A stretch of DNA of 64,000 nucleotides from Cyanoderma ruficeps (Eukaryota > Chordata > Aves > Passeriformes > Timaliidae): NCBI GenBank assembly GCA_008694505.1, contig VZDJ01007753.1, forward strand, positions 9,829,666 through 9,893,665, read 5' to 3'. Shown here piece by piece: positions 24,120 through 35,780 of the stretch. Both the position numbers and the translations under genes were made by a program. The notes below the pieces were generated by a model. It ran no database searches and was not told where the DNA came from. It was given only the letters and a program-made list of their open reading frames with translations. Each line of letters opens with the position of its first letter. Within the stretch, counting starts at the first letter, position 1.

Positions 24120-24960
24120 TGCACTGAATTAAGAGCCCAACAACTGCAGTTGCTGGCCCAGAAGCCTTGTGGTTAGCAGCATGTTAAATCCCCCATGAGG
24201 TTCCCTGCCAGAGTCCACAGAGCCCAACAAGGTGGGCTGTGCACCTGCCACCTGCCCGTAGACACACTCACACTGACACACAACTGCTCCTGGATGCCAT
24301 TTCAGCGAGGCTCACTGCATCCAATTCCTGACACAGCTTGTGTTATGGGTGGGTTGGCACTGGGGAATTAATTAAGAGTCAACAATATTCAAGGTTTTAT
24401 TTGGCTTGATTATACCATGAATTCACTCCTTCCCTCACTATTCCCTAGCATGCTGGGTCTGTACTTCCTGGCAGAAAGGTCCCTGCTGGCACAGATGGTC
24501 AGGCAAAGTTCTGTCAGCTCCTGCTGTGCTGCTGCTCACTGCCACCTGGCTTGGGAATCATCAGCAGAGGCTCCTGGCTGGCCCACAGCATTTTTCTCCA
24601 TGCCTTCACCCTAACCCTTACCCTGACCCATGTCTTCATGTGTCCATGAGACTGTCTGTTCTTAAGGACCTTCCTCCACTTCCAGGACCTTTTCTCCAGC
24701 TGCAATCTTCACTGCCTGCTTTTCCTGTTCTCTTCTTCTTATGAAGGTGACTTCATTTGGGAACTCTGTTTTTCCACCACATGTTCTTCTTTCTAGAACC
24801 CCAAGCTCTACATTTTCCCCAGCTACATAATGCAATGTGAGAGCAGCTTCCTGTATTTCATGTCTCTGTTAACTGGAGGATTTGGGACATGCCACTTTTT
24901 TTTAGACCAGGTGTTCTCAAAATTTACAAGGAGTCCACAACTGTTGCAGCTGGCAGGCTG
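24120..24960 (-). mobile_element. Possible decayed LTR, GC-richer block
   Basis: This block is GC-richer than its neighbours. Read on -, it has AAATAAAAC near 24395-24405 and then about 60 bases to 'cccataacaca', which would be a TG/CA border near 24339. That resembles the R-U5 end of an LTR pointing left, with U3 extending right. I cannot place it in a family, find no TATA box with confidence, and cannot define the right border. A gene-free regulatory region is an alternative. Open frames here (63-72 codons on both strands) look like chance. Confidence 0.3.
24609..24629 (-). repeat. Short degenerate telomere-like repeat
   Basis: Three hexamers in phase: CCCTAA, CCCTTA, CCCTGA, then CCC. Only the first is the exact vertebrate telomere unit. 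It is too short to be called an interstitial telomeric site with confidence. Confidence 0.45.
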
Positions 24961-27900
24961 TAGCAGGCAGTAGCAGGCTCTGCTTGAAGGTTCATTGGTT
25001 CAGTTTCAGACATTTACCCCTGCACACAGTTGTTAATGTTTACAGTTTGAGGTTTTGGGTTTTTTTTTTCCTGTGATGAATAAAACCTAGAAAATGGTCT
25101 CAGGAAAAACTCACATGATTCAAAAGCCATGGTCAAATAAGCATTTTATTGTTTTAGAACATCTCTATCCAGTCTTCTTACACTAAGTACCAAATTGTGT
25201 AGCCCAATAGAGCTTTAAGCTGCAATAATTGACCTCAAATGAAGACCTTGTTCCTCTGGAGCTTTCAAAACCATAAAGAATGCTTAAATGTGTTTTTGCA
25301 TAGTTTCTGGCATTGTTATAGGTGGGTCAAAATCTTGTCTCTGAAAAATGTTATACAATATAAACATATGACAACTGAAATATTTCTATTCATTCAAAAG
25401 CACAAATTTCAGGGGGAAAATGGTTGTTGAATTGAAATTCTTGTAAACATATTGTTAGAAGATGCTTCTCACAATGAGGGTGGCTATGGAGGGGCACTCT
25501 TCTGTCTTTTCAGCTGTGGTCCTACTGCTAAAGTCCAAAATATTTGTCAAATGCACTGGTTCAGCTCTTTTCTATTGACAGTTGTCTGCAGCTCAGTTAA
25601 TGTGCTAAAAGGAACTGAAGTTTTTTTCTGATTTTGCCTGAACTAGGTGAACTGAACAAATTGATAGGTCCTGTTAACGGACTAAACGTTTGGTTTACAT
25701 CAAAGCAGTTAATAGAGCCTTTTCCTTCTGTCTGAACAGAAAAGTGTGAAAGAATGAATCCTGCTCTGCTTGGGTGAAGTGCCAATTAAGTCAGTGGAAA
25801 AGTAGACATTTATGGCAGTTTGGCCACAAGCACAGTATTTCGAGGCAGCTGCTGGTTCTTCAGAGCTGCAGTTCAGCAGCCGTGTACTCCACCTTTAAAA
25901 GGAAGGCCTTAGTTTAGCACTCTCTCTTCAGTGACAAAAGGTTTCTCTGTGCTATATTTCTGAAAGTAAGAAGCTTTTCTTTTTTGCAGATGAGGGGTGA
26001 ATGAAGTGTGAAAAGGGGAGACAAACTATGCTGCAGAGGAACAAGGTGATACTCTCTAAGAATTCCAAAAATCACAAGAAACAAGATCTAGTAGCCAGCC
26101 GTGATATGCAGCACTTCAGCACCCTCTACTACCATAGCAGTGTGCTGAAAATGAAGTATGCTTTAACTGGAAAGGTGTTGATGTCTAAAATAACTCCTTA
26201 TGCCTTCTCTGGCCATCACAGAAGGGCATCTCTTGAATTTTTTATGTGAATTGCCTGCACTTTCTTCAGAGTGAGTTAAAGAGTAGTAGCAAAGTGCAGT
26301 TGACTACAGCAGGAGCTCTGTCATTACTTTGCAGACAGTGCTTGCAGTGCTCATAAGCAAAGAGTAGCTATGATTATCAGGGCAGGCCTTTTGCCTTCTG
26401 CTATAATTGGGCAGACTGACCTGCTAAGAAAACCAAGACCTTTCATCCAGAATTCAAACAAAGCACATCTTATAAAAAGGTATTCTTAGGACATATATAT
26501 CTTCGTCAGGAAGGGAAGGTAAAACCTGACTCCCCTCTTAGAAGAGGAAGTAGCCAAGAATAAATCTGCTTGCAGTTATTGTAGCAACTACTGTGAATTA
26601 CATTTATTAATTCTGTCGAAAGACTTGATGGGTGTTGGAAAGAAATAGCCATAAATCCTATATATTTATGTCACAGAAATATAAAGGGTCTGATTTTTAC
26701 ACTAATAAGTACTTCTGGGCTGATTTTATTGGATTAATTTCTGGTTTGCTCCAACAATAAGAGAAATCAGAATTAGGCATAAAAATTTCTACCTGTTCTC
26801 ACTAAGCTACAAAGTGGATGGCCCTGACTGCAAGTCAAATGGGGAAGCATGAATGAATTAACATCAGAACATTTTTCTTTTTTCCTTTCTAACTGAAATT
26901 GCTTTCAGCCTGCTGAATTTCTAATGCATCCTCTGGTGATCGCTTCCTTCGTCTCCCATTCCCTCTTTGCTCTCTCGTCTGCTCAGCTCTGATGATAATG
27001 CACCATGCAGAGGTATAAGCCATATTTTTAGATGCACAGACATTATAATTGATTTTTCCCCTTCAGTTCTTGTGAGGAGTAACTAGATACTTTATCACTT
27101 TTAAGTCTAGCAACTTGCTATTCCTTTACCTCTACCCATTTCATCATACCCCAGCGAGGTTTATATGAAAGGGATGTATGAGTCCCTCCTGCTGGGCCAA
27201 CAGGCTAGCTTTTAATTGGCTTTTATGAATCACTTTCAAGATGCTTGAAATTGTAGAAAAAGTCTAAAATAATTTAAAGGGGATGTTGGTTGATTTTTTG
27301 TCTTGTTATGTTTTAAAAAAAGCATCTTACAAATGTACTTAGTTGCATCTTAAAGAGTTCTGCTTTCTCAGATAAAGTCTTTAAATCCTTGAACAAATGT
27401 TTCTGGCTAATGATCACAGAGGAATTATTATCTATTAAAACATTAAAACACTGTAGATGGAGTAAACCCTTAATATTTAGTTAAAGGCAATAAAAAAATG
27501 AGACCTAATTACTATTACATGGTACCAAAATTGATTTTGTAGTACTTTGAATTACTAGTCCAGTCACAAGTCTGTTGGCAGTGCTCCTGCACTTAGCAGG
27601 AGAAAGTTTTCATGCCATAAATATAACTTCTCTGGGACTACATGCCACATGTCCTATATTCTAGCCAGAGGATAATCAGACTGTTTTTTTCTGCAAGATG
27701 GTAAAACTGCTAATGGAAACTCTGTGAATAGAATGGCAAAGAGCAGTGCTCCATCAGTGAAACTAAGCTATTTAATTCCTCCTTTTGTTTTTTCTAACAC
27801 AATAGAAATTTTCCTTACCACCTCATGCTCTGTAACACAACATCTATATTGCCATTGCTTTAATGCAACACTACATTATATTTTTTAAAAATCTGTTTGG

Positions 27901-30606
27901 GTTTTGTTTTTAACTTGAATAGTTATCCGATGTCAGCTAGAAAAATCAAATATGACACATTAAAAAAAAATAATCCTAGGAATTTCTTGGTAATTTTTCC
28001 AGGGATAGTCATATTCTTTTTACTGATTAATTTGAATTTTCCTAATCAGTCAGGTATGAGTCCAAGCTCAAGTGATTGTGTAAGTTGAAAGAAATCTTCT
28101 ATTAGGATTTCAATTCTTGCTCCCAAATGCAACAGAGACTTCAGAAAGAAATGTAGTTATACAGCATGAAAGCTACAGCTTACGAACACCAATTTCTGCA
28201 GGTGTGAATCTTCTGTTACATGTTTTCCACAAGAACATTACATCTAAAGCAATTGAGACCTGAGAACCTTAAACGCTTCTACTTAAGCCACATCAGAGTC
28301 AAGCCTAAGCAATGGAATGAAGCAGGTGAATGAAATTGCCTGTATATAATGCAGAACATCTTTACAACAGAAATGTCATTTCTGTCTACTTAGTAAGCTC
28401 AGTTTCTTGACGAATGACTCTTCATGTCTCTGTAGCACCAGGAGGTTTTCTACCTCCTTTCTCAGTCTTTCTCAGGCAGAATATGACTCCTGTTTGGAAA
28501 AAGTACCTACACATGACAATTTAAAGTGTGTAAACAGAAAAATATGGAGAAACGTGGAAATGACTGACGTGAACTTTGGGCTCCAAGAATCTTAGCTTAA
28601 GAAATTACATCCACCTAATACAACCATAAAATAGACTACTACTTGATTTTTTCTGTGGTGGCCAATTAGCTCTCTAAACCCTTACTGATATTAATACTAG
28701 CAGTCGTGACATTACTTTTCACCAATTAAAAACTGATGTGGTTATCAACTGGGAAAGGGGAGAGAGAAAAAAGACATCTATCAGTAAAAGTGTTTTTTTA
28801 TTTTATTTGAAACAAAAGGGAACTACTGAGTTTGCTGAAACAATGGCATCTAAGGTTGAAAAAAATTGTATTTCTTTTTTCCCCAAATATTTTATATAAA
28901 AAAGTATTAATAAGGTTTAGTTTGAAATTGTTTTCTTGACATGAAACTCTTTGTCAAAACTATTAACTTTAAAACTCAACCAATTAAAAAACCCAACCAA
29001 AACCTGATACACTTGAATAAGAAGAGGGAGAGGTGATTCCAGGAGGCTATCAAGGATAAAGATTTGGCGGACTAAAGAAAATTCTGAACTTGTGAAGTAA
29101 GAAACACAATCCAGAAATTTGTATGTTTCTGTATAATCTCAGAAAACTACTCTGAAAACTGATATATTTGGTCTCCAAATGTGAACAAAATATCAGGAAT
29201 AAATGTAAAGCCAACTTTATCCCACACATCAGTCTTTTATTTATTTCTTACTCTTCTTCAAACAGGAAGAAATCTTACCATTACTATTTTAACTATTTGA
29301 ACTCAGCTGTACCCAGACATTTTGTTTAGGAGACTACAGCATTCAATGAGCAAGGATTGAGCCAACACTTTCAGGGCTGTTTTCAGTTTTGTTAAAAATG
29401 CAAGTCTTTCTGCAGGTCACTGAATGATGCAACCATCACAATATAACAGAAAAACATCATTTGGACATTTTTCAAAATGTGCAGTTAGTCATGGGTCTTG
29501 GTGAGTACAGAATCCCTGGGCTGAACAGCTTGACAGAAGAAATGGAAAAGTAAAAAAAATTAACTGCTGATGCTTTTTATTATATTTTTTAAATCACTGT
29601 ATTCATGGTCTGTGATGCATTTTTAGCCATAGAATAAGTTATAAAGAATTTAATCATGGAAGCTCTAACTATAGATCTTAGCTTATATATATATTTTTAT
29701 TATTGTATACAGTGTGTAAAAATATGTTCTTTTACCACACCAAAAAACTGAAGATCACCTTGTTTAAAATGACAGTTTCTACAGAGAGATAAATATTCTT
29801 GTGATTTTAAAACTACCACCCAGCTAACAGTATCCCTAATGGTCTCTACTGATATAAGGCATCCATCTTGCACTCTGAAATGCTCTCTAATCCCTGGGAG
29901 ACCTTATTCATCTTCATGAGAAACTCAGATACCTTGGCTTGTCTCAGCAGTAAGAACACATCTAAAGGATGTCCTCCCTCTGGGCTCTGGAGATTTTTTT
30001 TTTTAGTCTAGAATTTTCATGTTTGTCTCTTGTTCCTCATAAACAAAGGTGATCAAAAGTACTCGTAGATATAAGAAGCTGATATGGAAAAAGAACATTT
30101 AGCTCCTAACTTAATGAACACACAGAGATTTTCTTCTGGGATTGATTTAAAGCAATTATATTTTGAATTAGTGAATAAAATATCTCATTTTTAAAACATA
30201 TTTTGCTCTTGCCCAATAACAAACAAACAAGCTGAACCACAGAGGTCCTAAATTCCCCCATCTGTGCTCCTGTCCATACTCATTTGGTTGAGGCTCCAAT
30301 CCATTCTGCTGTGGAGTGAGCATGATAAAACAATGGCTCCATTTGCTGAATAAATTTTTCACATATTGATCCATTCCAAACCAACCTTTTTTGCCATTTC
30401 GTCTAAAGGAAACCTCCTCAGTGCATGTACCCCACTCTGTTCATTCACAGTTTGATATGAAGTTCAATGTATATGTTTTCATTTGATGCAGATTTCCTGA
30501 AGACAATGACAATGACTCATGACCGCTCCTGAGTCACTGCAGATTTTGCAACAATAGATGAAGGAAGAACTATAGTGAATAAAGCCAGACTATTATTTTC
30601 TGTCTA
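24961..30606. other. Unique AT-rich DNA, no gene seen
   Basis: No frame exceeds 82 codons. A strong acceptor-like site ends at 25989 ('cttttcttttttgcag'), but all three frames after it stop within a few codons, so it does not open a coding exon. AT-rich low-complexity patches lie near 27865-27900, 28790-28920 and 29680-29720. No CR1 or LTR is recognised. Confidence 0.55.
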
Positions 30607-31209
30607 GGTGTCCTGGGGTGCCTCAGGCATAGCATCAACAGCCAAGCAAGGGAGGGAATTGTCCCTCTGTGCCCTCCACTGGGGAGGCCTCATCTCAAGT
30701 GCTGGGGGCAGTTATGGGTGCCACAATATAAACAAATACATAAAATTATTACAAAGTGTCCAAAGGAGGGCCACAAGGATGGTGAAGGGTTTGGAGGGGA
30801 AGCTGAATGAGGAGGGGCTGAGGTCACTTGGTCTGTTCAGCCTGGGGAAGAGGAGACTGAGGGGATGCCCCATTGTGGTCCTCAACATCTGCAGGAGCAA
30901 AAGCAGAGGGGCAGGCACTGATCTCTTCTGTGTGGTGACCAGTGGCTGGATGTGAATAAATGGCATGAAGCTGTGTAAGGGGCAATTTAGGCTGTGTATC
31001 AGGAAAAGGCTTTTCACCCAGAGGTGGCTGAGCACTGAACAGGCTCCCCAGGGAAGTGGACACAGCACCAAACCTGACAGAGCTCAAGAACTGTTTGGAC
31101 AATACTTTCAGGCACAGGCTGGGATTCTTGGGGTCCTGTGCCAGGACAGGAATTGAACTTGATGCTTCTGTTGAGTTCCTTCCAACTCAGCATGTTCTAT
31201 AACTCTATG
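30607..31209 (+). mobile_element. CR1 LINE 3' fragment with ORF2 end
   Basis: About 600 bases of CR1 on +. The 5' part encodes a damaged C-terminal end of the CR1 reverse-transcriptase polyprotein: VQRRATRMVKGLE followed by LGLFSLGKRRLRG, in the frame covering about 30752-30870. This is the conserved CR1 ORF2 tail. After it come the CR1 3' UTR landmarks 'cttttcacccagaggtggct' and 'caggctccccagggaagtgg', ending in 'ttccttccaactcagcatgt' and 'tctataactctatg', the degenerate 8-mer tail. It is truncated at the 5' side and interrupted (for example an AT-rich insertion near 30725-30755), so it is non-functional. Confidence 0.93.
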
Positions 31210-31390
31210 GGAATTCTTGAATTTGTAAGGAAGATACAGTAAAGCAGAGTCTATCTCTACTGAAACAGCCTATGCTTTCTAAAAGGCAATGGAAGGAGTA
31301 CTTTGGCCAAACTGGAGATGGTAAAAGACAAAGGAGGCATCTGTGTGAAAAAAAAAACAAACAAACACACTACAATTGGATAAAAAGTAT

Positions 31391-31462
31391 TTCTCTCTCT
31401 TTTTTTTTAATTTTTTTTTTGTGGGTTCTTTTTTTCTTTTTTTGGTGTTTTGGTTTTTATTT
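31391..31462. repeat. T-rich low-complexity tract
   Basis: About 70 bases, mostly T with scattered G and A. The preceding 'aaaaaaaaaacaaacaaac' (31350-31370) is A-rich, so A-rich and T-rich tracts sit near each other with limited pairing potential. Confidence 0.75.
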
Positions 31463-31877
31463 CCCCTATGGAAATAAGAATATATTTAATATATTTCTAC
31501 ATTTCCCAGCTAAAAAAAGGTAAAAACTTTACAAACCCTGCAGCAAAGGTATATCGGAGGCAACATTAGCCAGGCAACAAGCCAACATCTCTAAACATTT
31601 TTAGCCACATTTTTCAAATTTAACAGCAATCAAAGAAGAGCATATAAATACCAAGCTCTTGGAAAACTTTCAGAATGTATCACTTTAATTTAGGTATTCC
31701 TACATGAGGAGAGTTGTGAAGGATGCATGTTAAAACAGATATTTATATTCATATGTTCATACTGCCTTGTTATTGCATGTGAACTGCATGTCAGAAACAT
31801 GCACTTGTACAATATATGTTTCAACACCAGTTCACAGTCCTCAAGAAAATCATTAAACATTTCCTCCTCTATTTTTT

Positions 31878-31902
31878 TACTATTACTACTACTACTACTA
31901 CT
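31878..31902. repeat. (TAC)n microsatellite
   Basis: Eight triplets: TAC TAT, then six TAC, following a T7 run. It is a short trinucleotide repeat, likely polymorphic, and lies outside any recognisable gene. Confidence 0.85.
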
Positions 31903-33590
31903 TGTATTTCTTTGACATTAAAAAATAAATATTGAAAATTCTTCACACATTTGAGAGTGAGAGAACTGGTAAGGGACAGTTGTAGAGATTAGTCATTTGA
32001 TATTTTCAAATCTACATCAGGACATGCTTTAGAATATATTGTGGAAGAATACAACACTCCTTATAGGAGTAGAATTCATGACTTTATCAGTCTATGTTTC
32101 TTTCTTTTCCTCATAAATTTTTAGAAGGGAAATTTTGTTGAAAACTTGCATTCCTCTAATACTCTGAATTCTTTGCAGCCTTTGAGAGGAGAATTCATAT
32201 CATATTAGTGCTGAAAAACCTTTTCTAAAACCATCTGTAATCATCTATAAATGCACCTGACAAAGTAGCCTTTTAATGTTGTATTTTCACCCCACTGGTG
32301 AAATGAAACATTAAGTTTGTCATTTTATAAAACTTATTTCCTTGTCATTTTTCATTTTTTTGATGGAAAAATCAAATCAAGTCAGGAAAAAACTCTCGTG
32401 CTGTTCCTCTGTTCAGCAGAGAAGATAAATGTGGAAGTCAACATGTATTAAGTAGCATTATATGCTAACATTAAATGACTGCAAAGTACTGATATGCTTT
32501 CTCTTATTATCTCTCTGGGACATCTGTCAATATTAATACAGTAAGAGGCTAAGCAATCATCCCTAGAAAATAAATATCAGATCCAAATGCATCACCCTTC
32601 AAGCAATTAAATGGAACCTTAGGGATAGAAGATTAACATACTATTATTTTTAATTACATTATTTATTCCCATTTTTACTTTATGAAAATTAATAGCTGGT
32701 TAGAAAACAAACAGCAAGGAGGGGCTAAAATCCTCTGAAACTTTAAATTTTTTTTTATTTATGCATTTAATATTATAATTCCCTCTAGAACAAAAGAGGC
32801 AGTGTCCAGTTGTTTAACCATAAGCCTTTCATTAGGAAAATTGATTTTACATGGCAGGTAGAGTGCTGTTGGATTCCATTTTCCAACTAGCCACAGGTTT
32901 ACTAAATGACTTTTGGAGGGCCAACGAATCTAAATATCTAAATGTATCTCATGTCTATGTAAATGGAAGATAAATACAAGGATCAGTGGTATAGAATTTG
33001 GAAACACACAGGTAATGGACTTCCCTCATTTCTTCATCAGAAGTGGAGTCTCAGCCTCATATATGACAGGCCACGTAAGTTTATTCACTTTTGTATCTAC
33101 CCTTACACATAAGAGAAAAAGCTGAAAGAATTCTGTACTATAATATTAGAGAAAATATGGAGGCTAACATGGAATTAAGGAAAAAAAGCAAAAAAAAAAA
33201 AAAGATACTCATTTTAAGAGCTAGTAGTAACTTCATCAAAATTAAAAAAAAAGATGCAATAAGGACAACCCCATTAGAATCTGCTGTATTAGAATCAAAT
33301 TTATTAGTCTGAGAATACACCTTTCGCTACTGCCTTCTCAAAAAGGTCATCTAGTTCTTGTAAACACTTCATCATCAGCCGGCACTGAAGTGAAATGGAT
33401 TTTCCCCACAGTTGGGTCCCTCTGCCCCTCAAAGTACATCATGTGATATCATCACAAACTTCCTACCTTCTGTGGAAAGTAGTTGGTCACTTGAGCCAAG
33501 GTACATCACATACTAAAGGACAAAACTATAAGCAGAAGGTGCTTTGCTGCAGTCTAGTTATATAATATCAAAATATTTGAGTCATGAAGT

Positions 33591-33880
33591 TCTCCAGAGG
33601 GCTGGACCACCTCTCCTATGAGGACAGGCTGAAGGACCGGGGGTTGTTCAGTCTGGAGAAGAGAAGACTCCTGGGGACACCTTATTGCAGCCTCCTAGTA
33701 CTTTAAGGAGGCTTATAAAAAAGAGTGGGATAGGATTTTACAGAGATAGATAGCAATAGGACAAGGGAGAAGGGTTAAAACTGAAAGAGGAGAGATTTAA
33801 ATTAGACATTAAAAAAAAGTTCGTTACTAAACGGTGGTGAGACATTGGAACAGGTAGCCCAAAGAAGTTGTGGATGACCT
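33591..33880 (+). mobile_element. CR1 LINE fragment with ORF2 C-terminus
   Basis: A different CR1 subfamily from the copy at 30607. From 33602 to the TAA at 33704-33706 the frame is intact for 34 codons and reads the CR1 ORF2 C-terminus (LSYEDRLKDRGLFSLEKRRL and on to CSLLVL). The 3' UTR follows: 'gataggattttacagagata', 'caataggacaagggagaagg', 'actgaaagaggagagattta' and 'ggtagcccaaagaagttgtg'. The match fades after about 33880 and no 8-mer tail is visible, so the 3' end is lost or decayed. Confidence 0.92.
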
Positions 33881-35709
33881 TGTGCATGTCATTCAACTTA
33901 GGACTCCAGGACTTGCTGCTGCTTGGAAAATGTTTTGTGAAATGGAGAAAACTTGCCATATGCTAGCCACAGTACCTGTAGAGTGAGTGGTGTCTTTTAA
34001 ATAAAGAGAAAGGAAGTGTCAGGACCATTGGTGGCTGTGTATCTAAAAAACACAAACTGATTGAGTAAAATCCTGCCTGCTCACCCACTGAAGGGCAATA
34101 CTTTTCATACTGGGACTGAAGATTTTACAGGATGGATGGAGAACGGACAAGGAATATCAAGATAGTGTTGGTGAGAACTGGCAGTACCACCTCTCTGTAA
34201 TTTTAAATGTTCAAGCTCTGCTGCCACAACTGTTAGCAGTAGTCCTCTAAGCTTTGCACAGTGATTAGGCAGGATTTCTTTCTATGGCTATGGTCCCTTA
34301 TGGCTATTTGTTTCATTACAGTGAGAAGCTGGAAAAATATCTGTGAATTTTAAACAAGTTTGGACAATGTAAACTGGTGGATAATAACTTAAAGCAGTCT
34401 ATTTGATGAATGTGGTTGTGCCAAGCAGTATGTGACTAGCTCGAAACTGTGAGAGTGGCAGGAAAATAAGATATCAGGGTCAAAGTCATGGTGAGCTTTC
34501 AATCATGCTTGAAAATATGACATTCTTTTTCACATGTGATTTCTCATTAAGTCTCTTTTGACATTCCCTGAGCATTAATACACCTGTTGAGAAAATTACA
34601 GTTGTCCTGAGGACAAAAAAACTTGTCAATTTCAAACAGCAAATGCTGGAAGACTGCTTAGTGTCAGTAGAAATTCTGGTAAATTTTAGAAAAAAGAAAC
34701 ACCTTCATTAAATAAATAGAATTATAGCATGATAATAAAAGCTGCTTTTCAATTTCATCTGATCAAAATGAAGAGTCATTATGAAGGGGCCATTTCATAG
34801 AATTAAAGATGCAAGAGGTATATTGAATCCTATTGTTCATATCACAAAAGCAAGTTGGGGTGAATTCTATTTTGTGTTACCATTTCTGCTAGAACAAAGA
34901 ATTAAATTAATTACTGTGAAAATCATGAGAACCTCAAGGGAGGTTTTTTGTTGGTTTTGTTGTGACTTTTTTTCTTGTTGTGTGGTTTGTTGATTTGTTG
35001 GTTTGGAGTTTTTTGGTTTTTTGGGGGTTTTTGGGAAGAAATCAGATCTTTAAAATATCTGGCAAGTTATATTACAGCAAGGAATTATTTACTCCTTTTT
35101 CAGAATAAGGAATGAGGTAGAAAAATATTAATACAGCACCATAAGGAAGAAAGGAGCCAGTAAGACATTTTACATATATTGAATTTGTATCTGAAGGTAT
35201 ATAAGAATGCATACTTGCATAGGTCAGAGTAATAGTTTCCCTTTAAAAATTTTTCTTGATGTAAATTTGTAACTCTTCAAATAGTTCTAACTATTTTGTT
35301 CATGGAAAGTTTTAGCAAATTTGTACAGGGAAATGCCATGATACAAAATTAAGGAAGGAACATTCATAATTGGAGAAAACTTGCTAAAGCTCTTTGATCC
35401 ATTGAGTATCCTGATATTAACGTAGGAAATAGCAATGGGTTCAGTATAAATTTAGCAGATATCTGGAAGGAAAACTGAAGTGGGAAATTATTGCAGATGA
35501 CAGTTTGTAATAGAAAAGTGTACAAATTTATATGTATTAGTCTCTTCTAGGGATTATAAATCGATTTAAAAATGTAAATTAATTTGAACAATGTCTTGTC
35601 TACTTAAAATATTTGAGAATAGTGTATGCAGAGAATTTGTTATTTAGAATTACAGTCCTTGTATAATTTTTAGGGGTTTACTAATTGCATAAGAATATTT
35701 AGCACTTAG
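33881..35709. other. Unique DNA, nothing recognised
   Basis: Open frames are at most about 73 codons. A T/G-rich tract is listed separately. 'tcatagaattaaagatgcaag' at 34796 faintly resembles a CR1 tail but does not continue. Confidence 0.5.
34942..35034. repeat. T/G-rich low-complexity tract
   Basis: Just over 90 bases made mainly of TTG, TTTG and G-runs (including a G5 run near 35023), almost without C on this strand. This strand asymmetry is typical of decayed simple repeats such as (GTTTT)n. A four-run G-quadruplex is not clearly formed. Confidence 0.75.
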
Positions 35710-35780
35710 AATACAGAACCACAGAATTGTTAGGGTTGGAAGGGACCTCTGGAGATTCTCTAGTCCAACCCCACTGCCAT
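35710..35780 (-). mobile_element. CR1 3' tail fragment
   Basis: Only the last ~70 bases of a CR1 on -: 'acagaaccacagaattgtta', 'ggttggaagggacctctgga' and 'ctagtccaaccccactgcca'. The short body shows a strong 5' truncation, which is normal for CR1. Confidence 0.88.

Larger units (their letters stand above)
31210..33590. other. Unique DNA, no gene confirmed
   Basis: AT-rich, with simple-sequence tracts listed separately. A splice-like pair (acceptor ending 33040, donor 'gtaagt' at 33075) encloses only 34 bases and is not called. No frame exceeds 83 codons. Confidence 0.55.

Noticed and set aside
25990..26249. Strong acceptor-like site and 82-codon frame
   Set aside because: All three frames directly after the acceptor stop within five codons; the 82-codon frame begins after them and shows no domain.
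30712..31102. 119- and 92-codon frames on the - strand
   Set aside because: Antisense readings of the CR1 copy at 30607-31209.
33041..33074. 34-nt interval between an acceptor and 'gtaagt'
   Set aside because: The exon end is 'cac', a poor donor context, and two frames are open by chance because it is so short.
34796..34820. CR1-tail-like 'tcatagaattaaagatgcaag'
   Set aside because: The similarity ends within about 15 bases and no 'ggttggaa' or 'tccaacc' follows.
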